NCBI GenBank assembly: GCA_002179805.1
Contig: NAVB01000236.1
Coordinates: 34,566 to 98,565 of the forward strand
DNA length: 64,000 nucleotides
Reading direction: 5' to 3'
From: Acanthamoeba lenticulata
Lineage: Eukaryota > Discosea > Longamoebia > Acanthamoebidae
Every line of letters starts with the position of its first letter. The first letter of the stretch is position 1. A model generated the notes under the pieces. It did not search any database and was not told the DNA's origin. It saw only the letters and a list, made by a program, of their open reading frames with translations. A program made the translations under genes and the position numbers. Of this stretch, positions 10,044-21,800 are shown one piece after another.

Positions 10044-12983
10044 TCATCTCTTCTTCGTCGACTTGGACTTGCCCTTGCCCAGCGTGAGCAAGCTGCCCTT
10101 CTTCTTCGCCGACCCTTCTTCTCCTCCGACCACGACGTCGCTGCCGGCAGCGCCACCGTCACTGCTCCCGGCCTCACTGCCGGCCTGCGACGCCGCCTCG
10201 TCGCTCTCCGCGAGCGATGGACTCCGCTCGATCGCGCTGCTGCTGTTCTGCTTGCTCTGCTGCTTGCTGTTCTTCTTCTCTTGCTTCTCGCGCTTCTTTT
10301 CCGCCTTTTTCTCGGCCTTTTTCTCCGCCTTCTCGGCCTTGCTGCTCTTCTTCTTGCTGCTGCCGCTGTTGTTGCTGTTGCTGCCCTTGAGCTTGACGAC
10401 GGCGGCGGCGTTGTTGCTGTCGTGGCCGTCCTGCTTGGCGTCCTTCTCCCGGTCGGGCTCGGGCTCCGTCGCGGGCGGCCTGCCTCGCCCCGCCCGTGCG
10501 CCGACGCTGGCCGACCCGCTAAAGGACGGCGGCGACGCCGGCGTGACCTGTCGGCCTTGGTCGAGCGACGACGAGGACGACGACGAGCTCCGCAAGGCCG
10601 ACGGTGGCGCTGGCGTTGTCGTCGCTGCCACAGTCGTCGATGTGGTTGTTGTTGATGCCGACGTGGGCACCGACGAAGACGAAAGGGGCGTGGGCACCGA
10701 CGTTGACGATGATGATGATGATGATGATGACGACGCTGCCGCTGCCGTCCGTCGCGAGTCCTCCAGCTTCTTTCGCTCAAGAGCCTCCTGCACGTCAACA
10801 ACAACAACAAGGGGCCAACATGAGTTACGGTCCGCAAGCTAGCAAGCACTCTTGAAGAGTTGGATGGAGAGGAGACCTCGCGCTGCAGTCGCCGGACGAG
10901 CTCGGCGCACGAAGGGACGAGGCGCTTGTTCTTGTTCCACATCTCGTCAAACTTCTCGAAGTACTTGTTGAGCACCTCTTCGGCCGAGCCGAGGGGCTTG
11001 TGGCCGCCGTAGTCGATGACCTGCCACACGCGCTGGTCCTGGTCCCAGAGGAGGTTGTGTGGCTTGAAGTTCTGGAGGTACATGCGCTTCTCGGCCACGC
11101 TGTGGAACAGCTGGATGAGCTTGCGGAAGCTCTCGTCGGTCGTCTTGGCGCCGTCCATCTCCCACACCTTGAACCACTCCACGCCCGTGATGCCCTCGGC
11201 CCACTCCTTCACAGCGTAGTCATCGCCGGCCTCGAGAATGGCCGTGTACTTGCACACCTTCAGCTCCTCCAGCAGCGCCATCTTCTTACTCTCTAAAGGA
11301 AAAAATGAGCCACTGGGCAGTCAGCACTGACGGCGCACGCGCAACACACGCATATAGGTCATGCGCACACAGCACGTACCGCGTTGCATGGAGAGGATGA
11401 CCTCGGGCTCGTATTTTACACACACCTTGAGTCCCACGATCTGCTCTCCTCCCTTCCCGATCGATTGTGCCTGATTTTGTTGTGTTTTTGTATTGTTTTT
11501 AGCAATGTCTGATGCAGTCTCTCATCTCCCCCCGGGGAGAAGAACGCACTTTATATACAGCGCCCGTGTTGCCCTTGCCCGCGCACGAGAGCACCTTGAG
11601 CTTGTAGCCGTGGGTCTTGATGATGGTCCCTGGCGTCAAATCGAGCTGGAAAAGCAGAGGCAGAGAAATGTCAGGTCGTCGCTAGCGCAGAGAGCAACAA
11701 CAATTGGTCGGGGACGCGTCACCTGCGGTCCGATGGAGCGGCCCGTGGTCCCCATGCAGCGCTTAATGATGATATCCTGTATCACCATCAACGTCATTAG
11801 CATCATCACTACGATCAGCCGCGCGATGATCATACGACGAGTGAGGGACGGATCGGATCGTACCTTGATGGGATCGGGCCCGTCACTGAAGGGCGGCTTG
11901 GCGAGGACGAACTTGGAGATGTCGCGATCGGCATCGCCCTTCTCGACCACGCGCTTGACCCACTCGCGCATGATTTCCCACGGGTAGTGCCGCAGCGTGA
12001 AGATGTACTTGGCCAGCAACTGTTGTTGTCGTTGGCGCACGCAACACTCATGTGTGAGCCTCCAGGCATCGATAACACAGCAGTCGTTTAACAGGGCAGG
12101 AGGGGAGAAAAGCGTACGCGGTCAAACGCGGGTGAGTAGTTGATCATCGACACCACGAGCCCCGGTTCGCCCGAGAAGTACGGGTTCGACAAAATGTCCT
12201 TCATCACCGCCTCGGCCAGCCGCGCGTTATCGCCAAACTGCGTCCACAAGCACATGGACGAGTCAGTGCGGGCGGCGTGCAGGCCCAGGAGGAGCTGAAC
12301 ATACTTTGGCTTCCTCGATCAGCCCACGCACAAAGGCTACGTTCTTGCGTTTCCGCTTGACCTCGTCGCTCACTAGAGCCGCGCGCCCGCGTGAGATGAG
12401 TGCTGTGTGCATGACAAGGGTACAAGTGAAGGAGGGTGGGCGTGGCGACGTACGGTCTGGTGAGCAGTTGATTTGCACCAGAGCAGGTTCGACTTTGGGC
12501 AACATGTTGGGCAGGTGCTTGAGGTATACGTCCGGGGACGTCGTCAAGCCCACCTCCGCGCGCGAGCTGGTGATCCCAAAGTGCTCCTGCAGAATAAGAC
12601 ATTTAATAATGTTAAAAAATAAACAACAAAAAAAAAAGATCGCCAGATCAAAAAGTTTCTATGGCAACCTTTCAAGGGTGCAGAAAGATGATTTGGCACA
12701 TCATGAAATGCCCGAAAGGGACAAGGCGAAAGGATAGGAGGCAACGTGTGGGGTTGTTGCAACAGAAGGGAAGGCATACGAGGAAAGCATAAACGTCGGA
12801 GACGGTATCCAAGCGTTGTTGAAGTTGCACACCACATTTTTCAAATGGCGTAATGAGATCTTGAAAGGAGGCTCGTTCGTATATGGTCCTGTGCTTCTTT
12901 TCACGTGAGAAGTCCCTCAAGGTCTTCAGGGTCTTCGTTATGCTCGCGTGTAGAATCGCGAATGCGGCAAAGTGGTCCCCCAT
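10044..12983 (-). CDS. Divergent protein-kinase-like protein with Ser/Lys-rich tail
   Basis: A multi-exon gene starting MGDHFAAFAILHASITKTL (12983; an in-frame alternative at 13064). The N-terminal half is unrecognised (VYLKHLPNMLPKVEPALVQI, NARLAEAVMKDILSNPYFSG, IFTLRHYPWEIMREWVKRVV). A kinase-like core follows: HGYKLKVLSCAGKGNTGAVY (Gly-rich loop), IVGLKVCVKYEPEVIL (possible beta-3 Lys), LKVCKYTAILEAGDDYAVKE, then LQNFKPHNLLWD where HRDxKxxN is expected, and VIDYGGHKPL where DFG is expected. The catalytic Asp is replaced by Asn if this alignment is right. After the core come a poly-Ser block, KKSSKAEKAEKKAEKKAEKK and a basic end. It is possibly a pseudokinase or an atypical kinase. It is divergent from the ankyrin gene. 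Confidence 0.7.
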
Positions 12984-13568
12984 CTTTCTCCTCTTTAGAA
13001 ATGCAGCTGCTCTTTGGTGCCACCCACCAACGGTTAACCGGGCGTCGTGGCAGATGGGCTGCAATCACCTCCAACTGTCCTCTTTTATAAAATAAAAGAA
13101 TAAGAAAAATAAAAACCTGTCGGAGACGAAGAGCACTGCCGTTGCTTCGGCCTCCGCGGTATCAGCTCTCCGGTTACTCCGGCACCATATCTTGCATTCT
13201 TGGCATGGTCGTTACACTCCTCTTGAGCTTGTACCGTTTACCTTCTTCAAGTGGACAAGCTTGCCAAGATGTCCCTGGGGGACTCGTGCAGCAGAAGGCC
13301 TTTGGGCCAGACTTGCTTACGTTTTCAGTCTACCATAAGATATCGCCTGATGATGGTGGTGGCATGTCCTCGGCCACTGGGCGCGTCTTGGGGTCTTTGC
13401 TTTCTCTTCTTCTCGTCGCCGGCGGTGGGCAATGGCTACATGGCCACTGTGGTCGGAGCCAGGACGTTTGGCCCTGGGCAGCCGTTGGCATTTTACAAGT
13501 TATGTTAACAATGCAGCGCTGCCTTTTGTCTGGGCTGTGGAGCAACACCTCATTACGCACAAGACATC
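12984..13568. promoter_or_regulatory. Divergent intergenic region, kinase-like and ankyrin genes
   Basis: About 585 bp between divergent starts. Open frames on both strands here (for example one at 13142-13669) have no domain signature and cross the real ankyrin start, so I treat them as chance. An AT-rich stretch lies at 13084-13120. Confidence 0.45.
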
Positions 13569-14470
13569 ATGTTTGGACAAGGAACGCAGTGGGGAAAGGC
13601 CACGTTGTGGGATGCTGCCGGTACGAGACACTTCCTTTGAGGCCTTGTTGTTTGAGTGCCTTCTCATGAAATGACAACCCTCACCTTCAGCTGACGGCGA
13701 CCTCGAGATGTGCAAGCAAAGGATGAAGTCTATGACCACCAAGATCAACGCGCAGGATATACAGGGCCAGTCCGCCCTTCACGAAGCTGCTCGCTGTGCG
13801 TTAGCGCCCTTCTCTTGCTTCATTTTTTTCGTGCTCTCAACTCACCGCAGCCGCTGCGTGGCCACAGGGGGCCATCGTCACGTCGTCGACTACTTGCTGG
13901 ACCAAGGTGCTCAGATCGACCTCAGGACGACCTCTGGCTCCACTCCTCTCCGTGCGTCCTTGTCCACCTGCCTGCAAAACGACGCCCACCAGGCCCAGCC
14001 TCTCGCAAGCTCATCATCTTCTCTCCTCTCCTCTCCTCCTCACAAACAGACCTTGCCGCCCGCTTCGGACAGGACGACGTCGTGCAGTGCCTTGTGAGCC
14101 GCGGGGCTGATGTCAACTGCTTGGACCAGGTGCGCTATCGGCCACCACAGAACCGCCAGCCATGACTGCAACTCACTGCCTCTCTTTCTTTCTTCTCTCT
14201 TGCAGGACAAGGACACGCCGCTGACGAACGCGTCGGGCTCGGGCAAGGTGAGCACCGTGCGCCTCCTGCTCAGCCTCGGAGCCGATCCGACGCTGCGCAA
14301 CGTCAACGGCAAGACGGCGGAGGACCTCGCCAAGGACGCCGCCACTGGAGAGATCTTCACCGGTACGTGTCAACCACCTTGCAAGCACCACGCCCCTAGT
14401 CATCATCTTCACTGACGCGCCATCATCACCATCACCAGAGGGCAAGTACAAGTCGCCCACCCACTATTAG
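13569..14470 (+). CDS. Small ankyrin-repeat protein
   Basis: The ATG at 13569 gives MFGQGTQWGKATLWDAA. The first intron (GTACGAG to CTTCAG) joins in phase to ADGDLEMCKQRMKSM. Four ankyrin repeats follow across exons: INAQDIQGQSALHEAAR, GHRHVVDYLLDQGAQIDLRT, FGQDDVVQCLVSRGADVNCL and DKDTPLTNASGSGKVSTVRL / LLSLGADPTLRNVNGKTAED. It ends KSPTHY at TAG 14468-14470. There is no other domain, so it is probably a protein-protein interaction module of about 180 residues. Introns are roughly 70-100 nt with pyrimidine-rich ends. Confidence 0.88.
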
Positions 14471-14844
14471 CCTCAGGACGATCATCATCATCGTTGATCC
14501 TCATCATCAGCTTGTTATTGCAAGTCAAGTCTGGTGGCCTTGTGTATTTCGTTTCCTGCGTCTCTTGTGACAACACGTTGTTTGTGGAAGAGGGAAGAAG
14601 GAGGAGATGGGAGGGCTTTTGGGAAAGAGGGGGGAGGGAGAAGAATAAATAGCTTGTGACCACAAGGAACAGTTGCGTGGGCCGAGCGCTTCATCTCTCA
14701 TGGTCGAGTGGTTGGAGGAGAAGGCTCGAACGCAGGAACGACGGAGAAAATCTTTCCTGATACTCTACGTGATTGGGAGTTCGACTGAATTTGAGAGAGG
14801 ATGAAGGTTGGAAGTTGAGTTGAAGACCTGTCGGTCGCCTGTGC

Positions 14845-16566
14845 TTACAATTCGGTCTTGTCCGTCTTCGTTGCCTCCTCGGCAGCAGGAGCGTCCTTCT
14901 TCTCCTTCTTGAGGAGCTTCTTGAAGCCTGTGTGGGGATTAGGCGATGGTGAGTCTTTGCACTACTGCTGAAATCAGCATCTCGTGAGACTCGTACCCTC
15001 CTTCTGCTCGTCGGTGATAGTGGTGGGGAACTTGACGGTGAACTCAACGTACAGATCGCCGAATCGATCAGGGTCCTCATAGTGCGGCATACCCTGGCCG
15101 GGCACGACCAAGACGAACCCTGCATAACCACAAGAGCAGAGAGGCACAAAAGTAAGAAATGGAGTTGAAGGCGATCATCAAGTGTGAAGAAAACGCACCG
15201 GGCTTGGTAACCTCCGAGCGCTCGAGGACAATCGGGTGGCCGTCGAGGTGCTTGTAGGTCTTTTTGAAGCCGACGAGGGCCTGGAGGAGACTGATTGTCG
15301 AGTTCATGTAGAGGTCGTCGCCCTTGCGGATGAAACGCGTGTGCTCAGCGGTCTTGATCTTGAACACGAGGTCGCCCGGCAGGTGGTCGGGATGCTCATG
15401 CGACTCACCCGAGAAGGTCTAACATGACGAGACAGCGGATGCGTAAGAGAGGAGGTTATGAGGAAAGAAGAGGCAGTCCCATCGAGAGAAAATCGTACAA
15501 TCTCGTGACCGTCGCGCATGCCCTTCTCAACAATGACGGTGATGGTATCCTCGCCGCTCTCCACCTTGCGGCCCTTGCACACAGGGCACGTACCCTTGAC
15601 GATCTTGCCCTTACCGCCGCACTTGTCGCAGCTGTGGAGGTCATGGTGAGTATGTTATCTGTCTGTAAAGAGGATGAGAAGAAGCGCGCACGTGGTCTGA
15701 GTCTGGGTGATGAAGCCAGGGCCGAGCTGCTGGGTGATGAGGCGAACGCCGGAACCACCGCACACAGGGCACTTGGTGACGTCATCAGGATTCTCAGCAC
15801 CGGTGCCGCGGCACTGGTGGCACAGGATCTGCTTCTTGTGGGTGACGGTGAGCATGCGCCCATTGTAGAGGTCCTCCAGCGTAGCCTCCAGTTCAACGTG
15901 CAGGGTCGGTCCCGTCTTCTCCTCTGTCATGCCGCCGGTGAAAATGAGAAACAGCGCAAGAAAAGCGACACTTACAAAGGAAAACGAAAAACAAGAAGTA
16001 GGAAGAATACCATCGTGCTGAGGACCGCGGTTGCCACCAGGAAAACCGAAGCCAAACGAGTTGAAGAGATCGAAGGGGTCAGTGAAGCCGCCGCCTCGCT
16101 GGCCGCCCTGCTTCTGAAGGCCCTCCTCTCCAAACTTGTCGTAGATGCCGCGCTTTTCCTTGTCCTTCAGAACCTCGTAGGCTGCGCGACAATCGTCAAA
16201 AGAGAGAGAGAATTGAGTTCCAGCTCTTCACTGGCAAGCTCAGAAGAAGCGATCGATGTTGGAAGTGATCTTCCCGTTGCACCTAAATCACTAAAAATCG
16301 TAAATGAGGAGCGAACCTTGCGAGAGTTTCTGGAACTTCTTCTGGGCCTCCTCCTTGTCGCTGCCCTTATAAACGTCAGGGTGCCACTTGAGAGCGAGCT
16401 TCTTGTAGGCGCGCTTAATGTCAGCATCCGAAGCGCTACGCGAGAGCCCAAGAAGGCTGTAGTAGTCCTCTCCGGCGCTCACATCCCAGAGGCACATCAG
16501 GAAGATGACTACCCCGAGCGCAACAGCCGCCGCTGCCGACACACGCCAGCCAGACACTGCTCCCAT
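14845..16566 (-). CDS. ER-lumen DnaJ/Hsp40 (Scj1/ERdj3-like)
   Basis: It starts [20 protein letters not shown] with a hydrophobic signal peptide, which puts it in the ER. The J domain follows ([20 protein letters not shown], then KWHPDVYKG with the HPD motif), a Gly/Phe-rich linker ([20 protein letters not shown]), and a substrate-binding region with a complete zinc domain: [24 protein letters not shown] and CPVCKGRK. C-terminal beta domains read [20 protein letters not shown] and [18 protein letters not shown], then [20 protein letters not shown]. It ends in a Lys-rich tail at TAA 14845-14847. The full set of four CxxC pairs is closer to yeast Scj1 than to metazoan DNAJB11. It should recruit BiP-type Hsp70 for folding. 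It is divergent from the BRO1 gene, 205 bp apart. Confidence 0.92.
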
Positions 16567-16771
16567 CTTGAGTTCCGCACGCACGACTCTGTTGCTTGCC
16601 TGCGCCACGACAGCCACAAGGTCCGGCGGCGACGCGGCTGTTGCCTATTGGTTCGAGACCAAATTATGAAAAGAAATTTTCTTCTACATTTTCTCTCAGA
16701 GAGTTGGCAGTTGAGAAGTGAACCAGAAAAGCTCTCTCGAAAACACAAGATACACGAGCTGGACCAAGACG

Positions 16772-18357
16772 ATGCAGAACTCGAGCGACGATGAGGCTGG
16801 TGGGGGGAAGGGAATGCAGCCTATCCTATTCTTCCCCTTTCGTTTCCCTAAGGCAGGACAAGTCGCCATTCAGAAGGCTCTCCACACCACAGACGGCGCT
16901 TCACGAGGCAACATCTCGCGCACTTCAGCCCTGCGCGACGAGCTGTGTGCCGCCCTCAACCCCAGCGGGGGCGAAAAGGAGGTGAGCACGTCTCTGGTGC
17001 TGCAGAAGGCTGAACGCTACTTGCCCTCCCTGTGTGGGCTGGCATGTGCGCTCACCAACCAGCCGCGGCTGCACCTCAACGAGCCACTAAGCTTCAAGTG
17101 GACTTCGTCCCTACGCAAGACGAAGCACAAGACGACCGGCTCACGTAAGATGTACATCGACTTTGACTTCCACTTTGACCTCGTCATGACCCTTAACGTA
17201 TAAAGTCCTGCCATCTAGCCGCTTGAGCGTTCCCCCACAACATGCCGCTGACCCTTCCACAGGTGCTCGCTATGGGCTATGTCCGGCGAGCAAGCGAGGT
17301 GCTCTACTCGGGCGCTGGAGGCGGGCAACCGGACGAAGATCTCAAGCTCGCTGCGCTGCTCCTGCGCAAGGCTGCTGGCGTGTTCACCCACCTGGCAGAC
17401 ACCGGTGCGTATCAGTCATCAGACCAGCGCCCGTGCTACTTCATCATGACATTCACTCGTGGGCCTCCTGCTCCAGAGATCCCACGCTGGGTCGGCATCG
17501 CGGACCGGGAGACGGCGGTTGAATGCAACCAAAACATCGCCAAGGCACTCTCCATGTACGACATGCGCGCCTCTTCCGTCGGCCTCTCTGGCAACTGAAT
17601 GCGGCTTTCGTCGTGCAGCGTTTGTCTGGCGCTCGCGCAGCAGCTCTCTATCAAGAAGGCGCTGGCGGACGGGATGAAGAAGGGCATTGTGGCCAAGCTT
17701 TCTGCTGAGGTGTGCCACATGTTCGAGAACGCTTTGTCCCTGACCAAGATGTACCCCAACCAGCGACTCGTGAACAAGCACTTCCTCAAGTATCTGCAAC
17801 TTCAGGTTACTCTTCTCCTCCACTTTATCGGTTGTGTTGTTTATGTGCTCAAGCGCTCGCTTCGTACCGTAGATCACCCTCAACAAGGCTGTGTGCGGTC
17901 GATTGCTGGCGGCCAGCCACTATGAGGCCGAGAAGCTAGGGCATGCTGTCTCCTATGCCCGATTGGCTAACGAGACTGTGCAGGCGATTCAACCTTTCGT
18001 ATGGCCCCTTTGCAATAGAGGTTCACTTGTGATGTTCGACTCACGCATTATCTCTTTGTTGGTGATGGAGCAGAAGGAAACCAACCCCCTCTACCTACAC
18101 CTGAGGGAACTGCAAGCCGCGCAAAACGACATTGGACACGTCTTCCGTCTTTACAACATGCAGAACAATCACGTGTGGGTGCAAAAGGTGTGCCGAACTT
18201 CACAGACGAGCCACAAGAAACGTCTGGCTTACCTCGACGCGTGTTTTCTACGCTACAGGAGGTGGACAGTCGCGTGCTGGGACTGCCCGAGGGCAAGTGC
18301 GTGGTGAAGATCGAGCCTTTCCTCCTACCCAATCCCGAGTACACCGACATCTTCTAA
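16772..18357 (+). CDS. BRO1-domain protein (BROX/Alix-type)
   Basis: The ATG at 16772 starts MQNSSDDEAGGGKGMQPILF. Helical segments characteristic of the BRO1 boomerang fold follow over several exons: YVRRASEVLYSGAG, LKLAALLLRKAAGVFTHLAD, VECNQNIAKALS, AEVCHMFENALSLTKMYPNQ and VCGRLLAASHYEAEKLGHAV, ending with PEGKCVVKIEPFLLPNPEYT and a stop at 18355-18357. Nearly the whole protein is BRO1, with no Pro-rich tail, so it resembles BROX more than Alix/Bro1. The BROX CAAX end is absent. BRO1 domains bind ESCRT-III CHMP4 and act at endosomes and in membrane repair. Confidence 0.85.
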
Positions 18358-18840
18358 GCAGCAGCTGGCTCGAACGACACGGCCTTGGACGCACGATTTT
18401 CTTGGCATTTTCTTTTCATTCCAGATTTCTGGCTGGTGTCGACAATATATAGGGAGCGTGCCAGCTGGGGTCGCGGGGGAAGCGACGAACACCAAGAAGG
18501 CGGAAAGGCAGGAAGAGGGAGGGCCGCATCTCTCAAACTCCCCGCGGGCTCGCACTCGTACTGGCTTTGAGCCCTACTGGTGGCGGTGACGAGAGATCGA
18601 GGGATAGCGCTGGAGAGGGTGTTGGGACGTCGCAACACTCCGCCATCACACTCGACATCATCACCACGCCCCACACACATTTCTTCCCACACTGCAGCCA
18701 ATTTAGTTCTTCAATTTGTGAGGCCAAGAGCAAGGAATCAAAACATAGAGAAGAGGGGAGACATCGAGGCTCCTGCCGCCTTGAACATCGACTCCAGCCC
18801 CGGCCATCAACATCAGCGTGTTAAGTACTAATTACCTATC
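18358..18840. promoter_or_regulatory. Intergenic region with TATA-like element upstream of UBL-RING gene
   Basis: About 480 bp between two plus-strand genes. A TATA-like AATATATAGG lies at about 18445. The remainder is GC-rich then AT-rich close to the next ATG. I see no coding exon or RNA gene. Confidence 0.4.
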
Positions 18841-21800
18841 ATGCAAATCTTTGTCAAGGCCCTCTCGGGGCGGACGATCACGCTCGACGTGGAGAGTGGA
18901 GACACGGTGGAGACCGTGAAACAGAAGGTGCACGACAAAGAGGGCGTGCCAAAGGAGCTCCAGCGCCTTATCTGCGCCGGCAAGCAGCTCGATGATGGCA
19001 AAACCTTGGCCGACTACAACATCCAAAAGGAATCGTGCCTGCAGCTCTTCGTCCGCATCTCCCTTTACGTCGAGAAAATCACATTTTTCGTCAAAAATCT
19101 GGGCGTTCTCGGCGGTGATCCGACCAACCCCTCGCACGCCCTGACCGTTGATGGACTGAGCGCGGCTCACGCACTCGTTCATTCGCCGCCCGGTGGCGGT
19201 GATTTGTGCGCTGCTGCGCTGAAGGATCCTCGAGGCGCGAGGACCTCCGCCTGCGGGCATCCACACCATCAGCAGCACCTCGCACAGCTTCAACAATACC
19301 ATCCTCACTACCAGCAGCATTATGCACAGCATCTTCCGCTTGATGCCGCGCTCGGCGTGCCCTCGGCAGCCGGTCTTCCGGTGGACCTCGACAGGACTCA
19401 ACGGTTTGTTTTCTATTTCTTTTATCTTCCCCTCCTTTGATTTTTTACTTCCATTGCCTCGCCCCTCTTCAATTTGCTCCGCATTCGTCATCTTCATAGT
19501 CTACTCCCTCGCTAAGATCGAAAAAACAACAAAAACTGAATCAACTGACTGCTCGCGGGCTTCTTCTTTGCCTGTACACACTGCAGAGACCGCATGCGTG
19601 AGGCCAAGCGAAGAGACCGTGAAGGCTGCCAGGGCCTGGTGTACCGCCTTGAGGCTAAGACCTCTGACCCTATCGGTGCCGTCAAGCTGCTGATCGAGCA
19701 GAAGGCCGTACGGCTCCCTCAACCCTTTCCCTTTCCATGTTGTTACAACCCCATCAATCCTGCTCACAACCACTCGAAACAACAACGAACAGGGCATTCG
19801 GGCCGAGAAGCAGCACCTCTACTTTGAGAAGTACCAGCGGCCGCTTGAAGACCACGAGTGTCTTGGGCACTATCTCGTCAAGGTCTGTTTCGCGTCGTGA
19901 CGCGCTGGGCCTCAAAGGCCCCATCCTCAGCACACCCGTTCTGACCTTGCTTGTTTGTGTTTCTCCTGACCGAACAGGATGGCGACACTTTGTATCTGTT
20001 GCGCACCGATGCCGACGACGACGACTACCACGTCAAGGGCAAGAAGGGCAAGGAGGAAAAGGGCGAAAAGCTTGGAGGTACGCGCTTGTTGCTGTTTTTG
20101 AATTGATCGTTATTGTTGTTTTGTTAATTCACAAATAATAATACAAAAACAAATAAACAGGGGAAGTGGGAACGGAGACGGAAAAGAAGGAGCGAAAGCG
20201 GAAGGAGAAGAAGAAGGAGCGGAGGAAGAAGAAGCGGGAGCGGGAGAAGGAAAAGAAGGAGGAAGAGCGGCTGGAGCGGGAACGAGAGCGCAAGCGGCTG
20301 CTGCGACGCGAACAGGCCAAGCGGATGGAGATCGAGATGCGGGAGCGGGAGAAGGAGATCGAGAAGGAGGTCATGCAGATGAAGATGATGGAGAAGCAGA
20401 AGAAGAAGATCAAGGGCCGCACCAAGCGGAAGCAGGACGCCAAGAAGCGCGACAAGGAAAAGAAGGAGAAGGAACGAGAACGGCGGCAAAAAGAGCTGCT
20501 CCGCCGCGAAAAGGAGCGCCAGATGAAGGCCACCGACCCACCGTCGGCCAAGGCCGCCGCCGCTGCCGCCGCCGCAGCGGCCGCCAAGCACAACAACGCC
20601 GTCGCCGCTGCGCAGGCCGTCGTCGGGAAGGCCGGCGAGCTGGTCCACCCGCGGCCCACCGGTGGTAGCGCGAGCCGAAGCGGTGCCGCGTCGCGGCGGC
20701 AGTCGCCGTCGCCCCTGGGCGGCGAAGGCGGCGCCGGCCTTGGCCTCACCGGCCTGACCAAGGAGGAGGAGGCCCTGTTGGCCGCCGCCGACGAGCGGGA
20801 GCTGACCGAGTCTGAGCACGAGTGGATCCGCGAGTTGGAGAACCGTGAGCGGCGTAAGCTGATGTGGCTCGAGGGCGCCAAGGCGGCCGACGGCAAGCAG
20901 CTGATGGGTTCGTCGCCGGCCGAGCACCAGAGGGCCATGCAACAACAGCAGCAACAGGGCCAGCTCCTTCGCCAACATGGGCACCCGCACCACTCGCATC
21001 CGCACCACCATCACCATCATCACCACCTGCACGACCTCGACGATGACGACGATGACGAGGACGACGATGATGATGACGACGATGAGGAGGAAGAGGACGA
21101 TGAAGATGATGAGGATGAAGAGGACGAGGATGATGACGAAGACGACCACCAGCACTACATCGCCGCCGCTGCTGCCGCCGCGGCCGCGGCCCAGGCGGGT
21201 CCCGGCGGCGCTGACGGCGTCCATCGGTTCGTCGACGCGCGCACGCTCGAGCTCGAGGAGAAGCGGAAGGAGCTCGAGGAGGAGAAGCTTCGGAAGGCGC
21301 GCGACCTCGAGCGGCGGCGGAAGGAGATCGAAGAGCGCGTGCGCATCGAGATCGAGGACCGGCGTAAGCGCGAGCTCCGCGAGAAGGAGGAGAAGGAGCG
21401 GGCCGAGGCCATAGCGGCCGCGGCCCTGATCGCGCAACAGCAGCAGCTCGAAGCCAAAGAGCGCGAGCGCAAGGAGCAGCAGCAGCGAGAGCGGGAGAGA
21501 GAGAAGGAAAAGGCTGCGGCCGCCGAAGCCGCCTCTGCCGCTGCTGCCCAGCGAAAACAAGCCGAGCTCGCCGCCCAGCAGCAACAACAGGCCCAAAAGC
21601 AGGCCGCCGCCGCCGCTGCCAAGCAGCAACAGCAGCAGAAGCAACAACAACAACAGCAGCAGCAGCAAAAGGGCAAGGGCGCGGCGGCGCCACCAGCCGC
21701 GACGCCCGCCAAGCAGCAGCAGCCGGCCGCCAATGGGCCGACGCCACCGGCCAAGCAACAGCAGCCGGCCGATGTCCCGCCGGTGACACCGGTGGCGCAG

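Noticed and set aside
10000..10842. Plus-strand Leu/Asp-rich frame beneath the kinase-like gene tail
   Set aside because: The opposite strand of a Ser/Lys tail that joins in frame to the kinase-like exons.
13142..13669. Plus-strand frame of 175 codons before the ankyrin gene
   Set aside because: No domain; it overlaps the ankyrin first exon in another frame, and the sequence reads like promoter DNA.
20930..21160. CAG/GAC repeats considered as a CRISPR array or satellite
   Set aside because: There are no spacer-repeat units. They are coding homopolymer tracts of an exon that is open throughout.
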